DNA from: Bicyclus anynana
Lineage: Eukaryota > Arthropoda > Insecta > Lepidoptera > Nymphalidae
Assembly: GCF_947172395.1 (NCBI RefSeq)
Contig: NC_069105.1
Coordinates: 6,059,362-6,123,361 of the forward strand
Direction: 5' to 3'
Length of the DNA: 64,000 bases
Shown here: positions 43,022-53,398 of the stretch, piece by piece
Layout of the letters: each line of letters begins with the position of its first letter
Numbering within the stretch: the stretch's first letter is position 1
Program-made: the position numbers and the translations under genes
The notes under the pieces: model-generated
What the model was told of the DNA's origin: nothing
Databases searched by the model: none
What the model saw: only the letters and a program-made list of their open reading frames with translations

Positions 43022-43090
43022 GATGGTAACAGAGGGGAGAGCGGGGCAACAGAGGGGAGAGGGGGGCAACAGAGGGGAAAGGGGGGAGAG
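43022..43090 (+). repeat. G-rich minisatellite, 20-bp unit
   Basis: Three units of 'aacagaggggagagcggggc' type run in tandem, the last two with small changes, ending 'ggggggagag'. Many G-runs of 4-6 lie on the plus strand. Confidence 0.8.
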
Positions 43091-43444
43091 TGGGCAGCGA
43101 TATATCACAAGCACTGACGCGCCCGGATGCAAATTGTCTACCTTAACGACTGTGGAAGTTATGAAAAACGGTATGAGTGCCCGCCAGGTAATTTATTACG
43201 AGGACCTAACACGTTACCACCCCTCTTATCTATTAATCTACTATCCGCTCTGACTTTGTAAAGGTCATCATTAACGGCCTATTTGAATGGCCTACTCGAT
43301 CAGGCCTTCCTCCTTACTCTATAAGGAGGGAAGGAAGCCATACAGACCATATAGTATATATTGTATCCTTGTAGTGGACCCTGTAAAGGGGGTTTAAGGC
43401 TGAGACTCATTACGCTGCTTCAATGGGGGTTGGTGGACTAAATG
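43091..43444. other. Spacer, nothing recognised
   Basis: No recognisable repeat apart from a small inverted phrase 'ccttcctccttac...ataaggagggaagg' (43304-43335). Confidence 0.45.
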
Positions 43445-43555
43445 ATGTACTTTTTTGTTGTATTGTGGACTGCTACTGGGAATTTCTGAGAAGAAAAGCT
43501 AATTACTTCAAAATTTGAACCTAAGACCTCATGTACCAAAAAGGCATATACATAT
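43445..43555 (-). repeat. Possible tRNA-like SINE relic
   Basis: On the minus strand 'ggtcttaggttcaaattttg' contains a B-box-like GGTTCAAATT. 'cttttcttctcagaaattcc' with 'cagtagcagtc' follows, a body phrase I know from lepidopteran SINEs. Confidence 0.35.
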
Positions 43556-43562
43556 TATGTAC

Positions 43563-43756
43563 AAGCTGACGCCCCGTGGTTTTACCCGCCCGTTCCCGTA
43601 GGAATACGGGGATAAAATATCGATCAATATTATAACCTTCCTCGATAAATGGGCTATCTAACACTGAAAGAATTTTTCAAATCGGACCCGTAGTTCCTGA
43701 AATAAGCGCGTTCAATTAAACAAACAAACTCTTCAGCTTTATAATATTAGTATAGA
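43563..43756 (-). mobile_element. Helitron-like family F, minus orientation
   Basis: 'aagctgacgccccgtggttt' is the tail with CTAG changed to CTTG in the element's sense. The far end 'ataatattagtataga' is followed by T. Confidence 0.78.
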
Positions 43757-44430
43757 TACTAGACTAACCGGATCTCCAAGGCAGTACCATGAGTAGCAGA
43801 GCATACACTAACATGCTTTCTATTGCATCGTATCAATCTGTTGCGTTTAACAATTGTTTCATCAATGGAAAGCTGCATTATAATCGAGAAACATAAACTA
43901 TGTTTTATCCCTACAGGACTTTGACAAAAAGTTAACGAACAGGAAACGTTAAAGAACAATAAAAATACGCGCTGAATTGAAATACCCTTCCTGAACTCTT
44001 CCTTTTTGAGAAGTCGGTTAAAACCTGTTAGTATTCGGAAGTCGCAACCACCTAATGGCCATTTAATACAGTCCCAAATGTCCAAACCTGCATAACAATC
44101 GAAACAACCCTTGTAACCGTACGCCGGCAGCTGCGGGAGACAAATGGACACGCGATCTGTTGGGGTGCCTTACACCCCAGATGGCCACATGTCGAACTTC
44201 AACCCTTATTAACTGACCTACGTTACAATTTTCGGAAATTGGGCGACATACGTCTTGTATGAAACGTCGTAGGTCTTCTTGGTTTCGAAGAGGGTTTTAA
44301 AATGTTTACATAAGTTTGGGTATCCATTCCATCTGTGGAATACTAAAATGGCAAAAAGTAAAAGCAATATTTGTTACGCTTTAATAAAAAAAAATTCTGC
44401 TTTGCTTAAAATATTACCTTAAAATATTTT
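43757..44430. other. Spacer with an inverse repeat H scrap
   Basis: A 130-codon minus frame spans 43759-44151 but crosses the inverse 'aaccgacttctcaaaaagga' motif (44003-44022), so it is a chance frame. The rest is unassigned. Confidence 0.4.
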
Positions 44431-44432
44431 TT

Positions 44433-44752
44433 GACGGCCTCCGTGGCTCAGTGGTATGCGCGGTGGATTTACAAGACGGAGGTCCTGGGTTCGATCCCCG
44501 GCTGGGCAGATTGAGATTTTCTTAATTTGTCCAGGTCTGGCTGGTGGGAGGCTTCGGCCGTGGCTAGTTACCACCCTACCGGCAAAGACGTACCGCCTAG
44601 CGATTTAGCGTTCCGGTACGATGCCGTGTAGAAACCGAAAGGGGTGTGGATTTTCATCCTCCTCCGAACAAGTTAGCCCGCTTCCATCTTAGACTGTATC
44701 ATCACTTACCATCAGGTGAGATTACAGTCAAGGGCTAACTTGAAAAAAAAAA
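44433..44752 (+). repeat. SINE A, full length
   Basis: The head 'gacggcctccgtggctcagt' and B-box GGTTCGATCCCC lead through the whole body to 'caagggctaacttgaaaaaa'. It is one of the least decayed copies. Confidence 0.93.
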
Positions 44753-45337
44753 CATTAGCCATGTTATTTCAAAATTATTCTTAGGTGTGTTCTAATTCCG
44801 TTGTTAATTAAAATTTTAAACTTGTCAATCACTCAAGAGTCTGTTAAAACTAGAAAGATGAAGTTTACGTTTACGTTTACACATACCTACGTGTATGTTA
44901 TATTAATTTTGTCTATAGATAGTAATGAGAAAATTTAAAAAAAAAAAACTTGTTGGAGTTCCTTCCATACCATCGATCTAAATTTTATCAGACGTATAGT
45001 ACTATTGTAATCTTTATAACATCTCGGAAATTAGCTGCGAATGTCGCTACGCGCAGGTGAACATAAAGTACGCTAAAATCAAGACACGTTAGGCGACTTA
45101 CGTTACCGGTGATACCTAAAATCTTATATTGCGCAGATTAGCGCACGATGATCCAAAACGACATAAATATTGCATCGTACGGTACCTAATTTTAATTAGT
45201 GACTGATTCCTCTTTGCATATCAACTAAGCCAAAAGCCATCTTCTGTAGTCTAAAAGTTAGACCATTCATGTTTTAACCCTTTAACCGCTAAATGTCATG
45301 TACAATATACCGCACATATTAATAAGTCCGTACTTCG
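44753..45337. other. Spacer, nothing recognised
   Basis: It includes a short 'gtttacgtttacgtttaca' run at 44863-44881. No gene is present. Confidence 0.4.
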
Positions 45338-45445
45338 TGAAGTCTGCCAATCCAAATTGGGCCAGCGTGGTGGGCTATAGGCCTAATCCCTCTCATTCTG
45401 AGAGGAGACTCGAGCTCATCACTGAGCCCAATATGGGTTGATGAC
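45338..45445 (+). repeat. SINE B, 3' part
   Basis: 'gaagtctgccaatccaaatt' to 'gagcccaatatgggttgatg' without head. Confidence 0.8.
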
Positions 45446-46075
45446 GAATGTAAACATACACAAAAACACACCGTATAGTAACTAAAACAAAAAAAACAAT
45501 GTTCTCATTCAAATGGCCGTTAAACATGAATTCACAGCGGAGTTCCTACACCGTGATATATATTTGAGTGACCCGGCACTTCCATTTCCTCGTGTCTAGT
45601 CCTTTGTCGAATAGCATTATTGAAAACATGATACCGTAACGAAAATCGATCACGTACACGGGAATATCAACTCTATTCACCTGGGGAATAGAGCGATAGC
45701 GTTCATTTTGTTATCCAGTTGTTTTTCTCAGCTGACCGATTTTCCCCTGAAAAGAATTCGGTTGGTAGTTCCATTAAACAGTGCAGTGGGGTCGAGTGCA
45801 CCCGAGGATAAACGGGAGGGTTAATCGGGTAAATTAGATTCGAGAGAGGTGACTACAGCAGTAACTACGTGGAGATTAATTTACGTTTTTGTTTTTCCAC
45901 TAGTAGTTTTGGAGTTTCTTTGTGACGTCAGTTGTTTTCAACACCAGATATTATATAATGAAATAATTTACGAATGCCTCGCGGATTCACCGCATAGTTT
46001 CTGTTAGTGAGAATAAACAGATAAAATAAGTATAGCCTTGGTTACTTGCAGATAAAGTAGTTTTTTACATTATAA
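45446..46075. other. Single-copy-looking spacer
   Basis: Balanced composition and no repeats between 45500 and 45960. Possible host noncoding DNA. Confidence 0.35.
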
Positions 46076-46276
46076 TCTATACTAATATTATAAAGCTGAA
46101 GATTTCGTTTGTTTATTTGATTGAAGGCGCTAATCTCAGGAACTACTGGTCCGATTTGAAAAATTCTTTCAGTGTTAGATAGCCCATTTATCGAGGAAGG
46201 CTATAGGCTATATATTATCTCCATATTCGGGACGGGAATGGGCACCACGCGGGTAAAACCGCGCGACGTCAGCTAG
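46076..46276 (+). mobile_element. Helitron-like family F, intact ends
   Basis: A|TCTATACTAATATTATAAAG at the start and CTAG|T at the end (46273-46276). A subterminal hairpin stem CGCGG/CCGCG lies about 10 bases before the end. The 201 bases encode nothing. Confidence 0.85.
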
Positions 46277-46635
46277 TACACCAATATATAAGAATGTTCA
46301 AAATTGGTTCAGTGATTTCGATAATGTTTGTTTACTTACCACAAAGTTATGATCTTTGAGGAAGTATAGAAATATTTGAAACTACAATGTACGAAGTTGA
46401 CTGTAACGAGCGCGCCACATATTATAGTTAGCGAGGAGTTTTATACTTTTGCTGTCAAGAGTCGTGGCTTACCTCTCACTAAACACGCGAATAAGTAGGT
46501 GAAGTTTTAAAAGGGTTATTTAGAAGTCTACTTATCGCTCTACTTTCGAGTGCCGACATCTTTCGTAAGCTTTCATAGAGCTTTAGACGATCCATTTATA
46601 CATGTGTTGACTATTGGTACATCGACAATACTACA

Positions 46636-46843
46636 TCTATACTAATATTATAAGCTGAAGAGTTTGTTAGTTTGTTTGATTTAACGCGCTAATCTCACGA
46701 TTCGGTCCGATTTGAAAAAATCTTTCAGTGTTAGATAGCTCATTTATGAAGGAAGAATATTAGGAAGGCTATAGGCTATAGTTTATCCCCGTATTCCTAC
46801 GGGAACAAGAACCACGCGGGTGAAACTGCGCGGCGTCAGCTAG
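46636..46843 (+). mobile_element. Helitron-like family F, intact ends
   Basis: A|TCTATACTAATATTATAAGC at the start and CTAG|T at 46840-46843. It has an extra 'gaaggaagaatattaggaag' duplication compared with the copy at 46076. Confidence 0.85.
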
Positions 46844-46849
46844 TACTAC

Positions 46850-47129
46850 ATATAAATAAAATTGTGTTTGTCTGTGATTTCAAAATAACTGAGCTTTATC
46901 AATTATCGTTCAGATATAGTTATTCACACGATACGAAAACACATTTAAGTTTTTTTTAATGTTCTTGTCTGTCTGCTTCTCGGGCTTTCTCGGGAATGGC
47001 TAAATCGATTTAAATGGGACTTTCACTGTAATATAAAAGAGGTTATTGAGCAGTGTATAGGCTAGTTTATATCCTGAAAAAATCTGCGAGACTGAATTAC
47101 ACAACGACGAAGTCGCGGTTATCTGCTAG
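46850..47129 (+). mobile_element. Helitron-like family D with CTAG end
   Basis: 'aaattgtgtttgtctgtgat' and 'ttcactgtaatataaaagag' lead to 'acgacgaagtcgcggttatc' and CTAG at 47126-47129. The next base (T, 47130) is also the first base of the following element. Confidence 0.75.
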
Positions 47130-47389
47130 TCTATACTAATATTATAAAGTTGAAAAGTTTGTTTGTTTGTTTGTTTGTTTGTTTGTTTGTTTGTTTGTTT
47201 GTTTGTTTGTTTGTTTGTTTGTTTGTTTGTTTAATTGAACGCACTAATCTCAGGAACTACTGGTATGATTAGAAAAAATCTTTCAGTGTTAGATAGCTCA
47301 TTTACTGAGGAAGGCTATAGGCTATATATTATCCCCATATTCCTATGGGGCTAGGAATCACGCGGGTGAAACCGCGCGGCGTCAGCTAG
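47130..47389 (+). mobile_element. Helitron-like family F with expanded GTTT repeat
   Basis: TCTATACTAATATTATAAAG at the start, CTAG|T at 47386-47389. The short GTTT run of other copies is expanded here to 19 units. Confidence 0.85.
47157..47232 (+). repeat. (GTTT)19 microsatellite
   Basis: Seventy-six bases of uninterrupted GTTT. The same position in other family F copies has two to four units. Confidence 0.97.
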
Positions 47390-47832
47390 TACGTAAATAA
47401 ACTGCGTCATTTATCTAGTCTCTAAAGGTTAGCCTGAGTGAGTGGCTTTAGATCTCAAGGTCCTAGGTTTGGTACAGAGATAGGTTATTCTGAAATAGTA
47501 CACGGCCAACATTTTATTCCGATTTTCCCACAATAATTTTACCTAAACGAGTAAAACCGAGAATCACAGCTAGCCGCTAATATTGAAAGGAAATCCAATG
47601 CACACGTTAAAAGGTCCATTATGAAACACAATCCTTCGACGCGGAATCAATGGACGCCTTCAACCGACGTAGGAAGCATCGAGACGTTTCATAATCAACG
47701 TCCACAAACAATGGCATTGTATTCTAAGTGACCGGGTTAGGATGTGAACAGGAGCGCAGCCGTGACGCCGATGTACAACCGATGACGTAAACTATAACAA
47801 GCTTATGTAATAGGGATCTCATTATTAAACTA
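47390..47832. other. Spacer with a Helitron G tail
   Basis: 'ccgattttcccacaataatt' and 'ttacctaaacgagtaaaacc' (47518-47560) with a following 'gCTAG' are a decayed G tail. The rest is unassigned. Confidence 0.45.
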
Positions 47833-48000
47833 CTAGCCCGTGACTTCGTCCTCGCGTTCGCGGGAACCATTTTTTTTGCGGATAAAAAGTAGCCTATATG
47901 TCGCTCCATAATCTCCTCTGTCTTCCAATGAAAGTCCCTTTAGAATAGATTCAGCCATTCCAAAAGTTTGCCCGGGCAAATAAAAACACAGACAGGCAAC
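47833..48000 (-). mobile_element. Helitron-like family D, minus orientation
   Basis: A|CTAG at 47833-47836, then the inverse tail 'cccgtgacttcgtcctcgcg' and 'cttccaatgaaagtcccttt' to 'acacagacaggcaac'. Confidence 0.7.
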
Positions 48001-48063
48001 ATTTTTTTAAAAGCTTAGTTAATTATGTTGTGTTAATATCGTGTAAATCGCAAAATAGCAACT

Positions 48064-48104
48064 AACTGTTATTTCAAGAGTTTATAGCTCTTGAAATAAC
48101 AGTT
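48064..48104. repeat. Perfect 17-bp inverted repeat
   Basis: Arms AACTGTTATTTCAAGAG (48064-48080) and its exact inverse (48088-48104) enclose 7 bases. It sits between two Helitron pieces. Confidence 0.8.
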
Positions 48105-48117
48105 ATTTTCACATTAC

Positions 48118-48149
48118 AAACGCGAGTGAAACCGCGTGGCGTCAGCTAG
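48118..48149 (+). mobile_element. Helitron F tail
   Basis: 'aaacgcgagtgaaaccgcgt' then 'ggcgtcagCTAG' and T. Only the terminal hairpin region remains. Confidence 0.7.
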
Positions 48150-48814
48150 TAATAAATAGTAATAAAATCGTTTATTCAGCCAGATACATAAAATAAACAA
48201 AAGAAAACATATGACTTAATAATAACTTAATACCTACGAAGGCTTCGGCTGAATGGGGTAGGTATAATCAGCATCAAAACGATTTTTTAGCGAAAATGAA
48301 AACAATAAAAATAAGTTATCAACCATACCACACCTATGGACGTAGAAGTACAGGATCGTTGTACAAGTCACAGTTGTCTTGTAACTATTCCGACAAAGAA
48401 ATACTACAAAGTAATGTTCATTATACATGACGTTGTCTAGAAACCAGTAAGTACGGGCTATTACCGTATACCATTTAAGTAAGCGCATAACGTTATAGGT
48501 TCGCATACCAAGACAAAAGTCGCCTGCAATCGTATGTACTGTGCGCGCATCCCATGCTAATATGAACCATAAATATTGTGTAGACAGTTTAATTTCCTTT
48601 GCCACATATGAAATATGCTGCGATGCGATACGGCGCCGTTGATTCGAATTGTACTTTGGACTGTATCGTCAGGTAACGTCAGGTTACGGAGTCAAGTGTT
48701 AACAATTGGATGTAAAAGAAAACCCACCATGAACAGGAATGTATGAACTGGTTTCAATGAATTACCTGTAACAAAAATAAATAGGTCGTTAACGCAAAAT
48801 CTTATTATTAAGCA
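48150..48814. other. Spacer, nothing recognised
   Basis: A 123-codon minus frame (48234-48605) has mixed hydrophobic content and no recognised domain, codon pattern or splice context. It is not accepted as a gene. Confidence 0.35.
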
Positions 48815-49111
48815 CTAGCGGACGCCCGCGAATTCGTCCGCGTGAAATTTAGTTTTTCACAAACACTCGATACCTATGGTTTTTTCTGGGATAAAAGGTA
48901 AGCCTATGTGTTAAACCAGAGTAAAATCTATTTCCATTCCAAATTTTAGGCAAATTGGTTCAGTAGTTACAGCGTAAGGTAGGAACAATCATACCACACT
49001 TACACACAAACTTTCGTCTTTATAATAATAGTTAAAAAGTAACAAACATCCAAACATACATCCAAACATCCATCCATCCATACAAACTTTTGCGTTTATA
49101 TATTAATAGGA
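48815..49111 (-). mobile_element. Helitron-like family C with doubled 5' end
   Basis: A|CTAG at 48815-48818 and the usual body. A first end reads 'ctttcgtctttataataata' (about 49030). A second end reads 'cttttgcgtttatatattaa' and stops at GA|T (49111). Either two copies are nested or the 5' end was duplicated. Confidence 0.7.
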
Positions 49112-49202
49112 TATATACTTATACTAGCCGACGCTCTTCGGTTTCACCCACGTAGTTCCCGTTCCGGGACGGTGATAAATAAAGCCTACAACACTCACAA
49201 AC

Positions 49203-49290
49203 AACGTTAGTAACTTTAGCGGTAAAAAAATTACATTTAAAAAGTGCTTGAGAACTAAGCCTGAAATTAAAGAATTTTGACTTTGAATTC
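49203..49290 (+). repeat. Repeat I fragment
   Basis: 'gttagtaactttagcgg', 'aaaaagtgcttgagaactaa' and 'agaattttgactttgaattc' are the 3' part of repeat I. Confidence 0.55.
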
Positions 49291-49381
49291 GTTATTACGC
49301 CGCTATCTAAATATAAGCCATTTTTTTCGTATGTCTATTCTGAACAGTGAGCTTCGTATCCGCCTCTATCTATATACAAAA

Positions 49382-49567
49382 CTAGCTGACGCCGCACGGT
49401 TTCACCCGCATGGTTCCCGTTTCTGTGAAAACACGGGCCTAATATATAGCCTATTGCCTTCCTCGATAAATTGGCTATCTAACACTGAAATAATTTTTCA
49501 AATCCGACCAGTAGTTCCTGTGATTATCACGTTCAAACAAACAAACTCTTCAGCTCTATATTATTTA
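49382..49567 (-). mobile_element. Helitron-like family F, minus orientation
   Basis: A|CTAG at 49382-49385, then 'cgccgcacggtttcacccgc', 'ttcctcgataaattggctat' and AAAC repeats. The 5' end is decayed ('ctctatattatttacat'). Confidence 0.78.
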
Positions 49568-50264
49568 CATATAAATAAAATAAAACCTAAAAGTACTAAA
49601 ATATTTTTTTGTTCACATAAATTTCGTCCCGACTGTACCGTACCACGCGGCACAGAACTATCTCAAACCGATCTCCGACTCGTTATGTCGATGTCAACCG
49701 TCGATATGCAGGAAGCCACGAATGGCACTGTCTACTCTCTTTTTATAGACAACTGCTTGCCGCGGTTTCGCTCGCTTATGATAATAATTATCGCGCAAAC
49801 ATAAAACCTAATGTTTGACTATGCGACTCTTTATGGTTTTGGCTTATCATATGCAAACATAATAATTCTTATAACACACAAATACACACTTGCATTTCTT
49901 CAGAATTAAACAACAAATATATCTTGTACTTACGTTATAATCATAGATTTATAGTACATAGATAGTGTGTAGTTGCGGGATTTGTAGGCCGTTTTATGTG
50001 CCCCGAAATGGGAGCTCTTGACGTATCGCAACGCTACGATAAACGCTTGTGTGCGTGTCGGCGAAGGTAATTAGCTTAGCTCTTACGCTCACATAGTCAC
50101 AGAAGTGACTTACGTTTAGATTGAAAAATAAAATAATTAAGTGTTAGGTGTAACATAACATTAGTTAGTTAATAAACATTAGTTTATAAGTATGGATGAA
50201 CTGGAAATAATGTCTTATTTTACTAACAGACGCTTTTAATGAATTACGTATGTTAAAAATTCGA
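49568..50264. other. Spacer, nothing recognised
   Basis: 49620-49800 is GC-richer and lies in an open frame that begins inside the Helitron, so coding is unlikely. The remainder is AT-rich. Confidence 0.35.
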
Positions 50265-50400
50265 CTGTCAATATTTCATTAAATAAGCCCGGAAACTATT
50301 GAACCGACTTGAAAAATTCTTTCACCGTTAGACTCCTACATTATTCTAGAATTCGATAAACATAGGCTATATTTATCCCCATCATGGAACTGCTAGTCTA
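50265..50400 (+). mobile_element. Helitron-like family G, 3'-truncated
   Basis: 'aaactattgaaccgacttga' and 'aaaattctttcaccgttaga' continue to 'aggctatatttatccccatc', followed by a short end with CTAG near 50393. Confidence 0.5.
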
Positions 50401-50740
50401 AATATATATAACTCAAAGGTGACTGACTGACAATAATCTATCAACGCACTGCCCAAACCACTGAACAGATCTGGCTGAAATTTGGCATGCAGGTAGATGT
50501 TATGACGTAGGCATCCGCTAAGAAAGGAGTTTGATCAATTCTTCCTCCAAAGGGATAAAATAGGGGATGAAAGTTTGTATGAAACTTTGTCAATTTTGTG
50601 GCAATTTGGCTGAAATTTGGAATTAAAATAGATTGTACTGGATTAACACAGGATATTTTCATCCCGGAAAAACCCATGGTTCCCGCGGGATTTGTGAACT
50701 GTTTTCCACGCGGGTGGAACTGCGTGGCGTCTGCTATTCC
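50401..50740 (+). mobile_element. Helitron-like family C variant
   Basis: The long 5' part ('gtgactgactgacaataatc', 'ggcatgcaggtagatgttat', 'gcatccgctaagaaaggagt') is not found elsewhere here. The 3' part has 'tttggctgaaatttggaatt' and 'aacccatggttcccgcggga'. The last bases are 'ggcgtctgctatt', a changed CTAG. Confidence 0.55.
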
Positions 50741-51005
50741 ATAATAATACTGTTATTCAATAGAAGACCAAACTGACCGTATTGATATGAGTCACAATTT
50801 CCGTACGACAGTGCAGTACGCTCGTAAGAGGCAACCAATAACAATAATACTAGGAATACACCCGCCGCATGCTAGGAAGTGTTATTGCGGCGTGGCGCCT
50901 CGTATCATGAGTATCGTACACCTGACGAGCGGTGGCGAGCATGATGTTTCTAACTAGGGTATGCATTATAGGTAATAACAACAAAATGAACCGACTTCTA
51001 GAGAG
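50741..51005. other. Spacer, nothing recognised
   Basis: Mixed composition, no family match. Chance frames run through it into repeat J on both strands. Confidence 0.35.
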
Positions 51006-51160
51006 GAATATCTTAGCATTCCATGGATTCACCGTGCAGGTGCCGGGTCCATCGCGTGGTAGAGAGAAAAACACCAAGCAAAGTCCAGGACTTGTGACTA
51101 CTGGATGTAGGGTTAAGGAATTCCTTGACGATCGATCAACACTCCCCATCTCTGCTCGTG
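51006..51160. repeat. Repeat J, copy 2
   Basis: It matches 21358-21512 in the same orientation, gap-free, with three substitutions. Both strands are open through the block, but three copies with cut boundaries point to a repeat and not to a gene. Confidence 0.85.
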
Positions 51161-51590
51161 TTGTTCTCCCTACCTATCCAAATTTAATAAGATCCTATTA
51201 GAGCAGCTTTGGATACTCGTTCTAATATAGAACTAGCTGCACTTCTAGAGAGGCCAAGGTCTTTAAGCAAGTTATAGGGAGATTTTGCTGGTAAACCTCT
51301 CGCACTAAAATAAACTAAAAAGCGAAAAATAACATCGTACCTACCTGATCTACCTTCCTTTTTAACACGCTGAAGGCGGGGCCAAGCCAGTGACGTATTA
51401 ATTAAAAAAATTCTAAAATTTCATGATTCAATCGGCTTTAGTTAATGCATCACTGTTTTGGCACCGACTTCAACGTGATCAAATGGTAGCACATACGATG
51501 TCATTTTTCGCTTAGGTCATCACTTGCAACACGCAAGGAATATAACCTTTGTAAACTATGTTAAATAATGTATGTATATATAAAGATCGT
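51161..51590. other. Spacer, nothing recognised
   Basis: No SINE, Helitron or LINE motif is recognised. Confidence 0.35.
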
Positions 51591-51591
51591 G

Positions 51592-51652
51592 ATGTTTGGA
51601 AGTCCTTAAAAAAGGCCTATGTCCTGCAGTGGACGTCCATCGGCGGATATCC
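51592..51652 (+). mobile_element. RTE/F52C9.6-like LINE 3' end
   Basis: 'gatcgtgatgtttggaagtc' and 'ggcctatgtcctgcagtgga' encode DRDVWKSL..AYVLQWTSIG. It is close to the 42372 copy and lacks the GAT tail. Confidence 0.78.
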
Positions 51653-52024
51653 ATTGCAATTTATTTTACTTCCTGTGTAAAGTGGAAGCTCCAATAGCCG
51701 CCAAGTATCTTTGTCAAGTCATGGACCAAGCCGCGATGTCTCGTCAGGTGTGCGCTGACCTTTATCGTCGGCGACTGGCGGCTAGTCACCGACCGGTTGG
51801 CGTTGTGCGATCTCACCTCGCCTAGTATAGATGAACAAGTATTATACTTGTTCATGACTATAGTTGACTTTTTAGGTACTTAACTAAATGTAAACAAATC
51901 CCTGCCTCTTTGGTTCTGTTGTAACTCACACGAGATCAAAATCATATGTTGGTCTATGAAATATTAGTCTTGATGATAGTGAGATCTGTATCAATAATTT
52001 AACAGAAAAGTGACAATAGTACTG
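51653..52024. other. Spacer with a small hairpin
   Basis: ATGAACAAGTA (51831-51841) and its inverse (51845-51855) form a hairpin with a 3-base loop. No gene is supported. Confidence 0.5.
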
Positions 52025-52212
52025 GTCTATTGGAAAGAGCAGTGTTGATCGACCCCCACTAGGTAAACGGATGACAACAAGCGTGTTGCAGGGAGCCGCT
52101 GGATGCTGGCGGCTCGAGACCGTTGTGGAATGGAAGTCTATGCAAGAGGCCTATTGCAGCAGTGGACACTCATCGGCTGTTAATGATGATGATGATGATG
52201 ATGATGATCCAA
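52025..52212 (+). mobile_element. RTE/F52C9.6-like LINE 3' end with (GAT)n tail
   Basis: 'gttgatcgacccccactagg', 'gggagccgctggatgctggc' and 'aggcctattgcagcagtgga' encode the decayed C-terminus. A pure GAT repeat (about 52182-52208) is the family's 3' tail. Confidence 0.82.
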
Positions 52213-52314
52213 AGCCTAAAGGACCAACTACTGGACAAATGAAGCAGTTCACTGGACCAACAAAGCTATTAGTCAGATCCAATACAGTGCTCAGTAGCAC
52301 TAAGAAGGTAGAAG

Positions 52315-52415
52315 TGGCTGGATGAGGAAGGCAGAGGATCGTGCGTGGTTGCGCTCAAGAAAAGGCCTATGTCCAGCAGTGGACGGATACAGGCTGATGA
52401 ATGCAGTGATGCAAT
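52315..52415 (+). mobile_element. Second LINE 3' end, different subfamily
   Basis: 'gatgaggaaggcagaggatc' and 'aaaaggcctatgtccagcag' with 'tggacggatacaggctgatg' encode EEGRGSCVVALKKRPMSSS-like text in one frame. It follows the previous copy in the same orientation. Confidence 0.6.
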
Positions 52416-52474
52416 TTAGATGCAAAAATATACTGAGAACCGTATTAGGGAAGAAATTTTTCATTTTATTTACA

Positions 52475-52570
52475 ACTAACGGACGCCCGCGACTTTGTCC
52501 GCCCTTAGACCTCTTTAATCTAACCCTTACAGTATCGCCGTAAAAATGGAGCAACTTCTCCCGTTTTTCC
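52475..52570 (-). mobile_element. Helitron-like family E, partial
   Basis: 'actaacggacgcccgcgact' (CTAG changed to CTAA), then 'ttgtccgcccttagacctct' and 'ttaatctaaccc'. Confidence 0.55.
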
Positions 52571-53094
52571 AACATTCCCTTCACGGCCCTGCTCCTATTG
52601 ATCGTAGCGTAATGAAAAGTATACTATAACCTGCCCAGGAGTATGAAGAATAATTAGTAAGAGTAGTTTTTGTTTCTATAACGAACATATAGACAGACAA
52701 AAATTTTACTGATTGCATTTTTGGCATTAGTATCGATCACTAATCACCACCTTATTTGGAAATATATTTCATGTACAGAATTGACCTCTCTACCGATTTA
52801 TTATAAGTGTAGAAGATTTGTAAAGTGTTAAATAGTTAAATACCCTGTGGCAGTTCGAATGGAGAGATCCCCTAAATGTTTTGTACAGCACTTTAGCGAG
52901 AACAACAAAGCGGACACATAATAATTACCTTTCATAGTTATACGAGTGAACTGTTTGATTAGGACAAACAATCAGTGTTTTACAATGTACTAAGTAATAT
53001 TTGCGATTCCCATTACGTAGGAAACTAGCGAGTTATACAGTTTGAATACGACAAATATACGCAAACGTTGTGAACTATTCTCAAAGCTTTAGAC
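52571..53094. other. Spacer, nothing recognised
   Basis: AT-rich noncoding DNA. Confidence 0.35.
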
Positions 53095-53398
53095 ATCATT
53101 AACAACACATATTCGACTCATCGTTGAGCACGAGTTTCCTCTCAGGATCAGAGGGGTTAGGCCAATAGTCCACCACGTTAACCCAATACGAATTGGCAGA
53201 CTTTACAAACCTAGATAATTAAGAAAATTCTTAGGTATGCAGGTTCCCTCACGATGCTTTTCCTTCAACGTTTGAGACACGTGATATTTAATTTCTTAAA
53301 ATGAACACCACTGAAATGTTGGAGGTGCATGCCCCGGACCGGATTCGAACCTACGCCCTCCGAATCGGAGGAATCATATCCACTGGGCTATCACGGTA
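53095..53398 (-). repeat. SINE B, full length
   Basis: The head is on the right (ccgtgatagcccagtggata from 53398; B-box GGTTCGAATCCGG at 53340-53352). The body ends 'acgatgagtcgaatatgtgt' near 53107. A small deletion lies in the head. Confidence 0.9.

Noticed and set aside
43759..44151. 130-codon minus-strand frame
   Set aside because: It runs through an inverse repeat H motif and the edge of a Helitron, so it is not a gene.
48234..48605. 123-codon minus-strand frame
   Set aside because: No recognised domain, no splice or promoter context, composition like its surroundings. Taken as a chance frame.
49277..49804. 175-codon plus-strand frame
   Set aside because: Its centre is the inverse of Helitron F (49382-49567). 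Coding across it would need translating the repeat.
50850..51201. Overlapping plus and minus frames across repeat J
   Set aside because: Both strands are open and neither shows a domain. A dispersed repeat explains the block better, though a captured exon is not excluded.
52182..52208. GAT repeat as an independent microsatellite
   Set aside because: It is the normal 3' tail of the RTE/F52C9.6-like LINE copy just before it.
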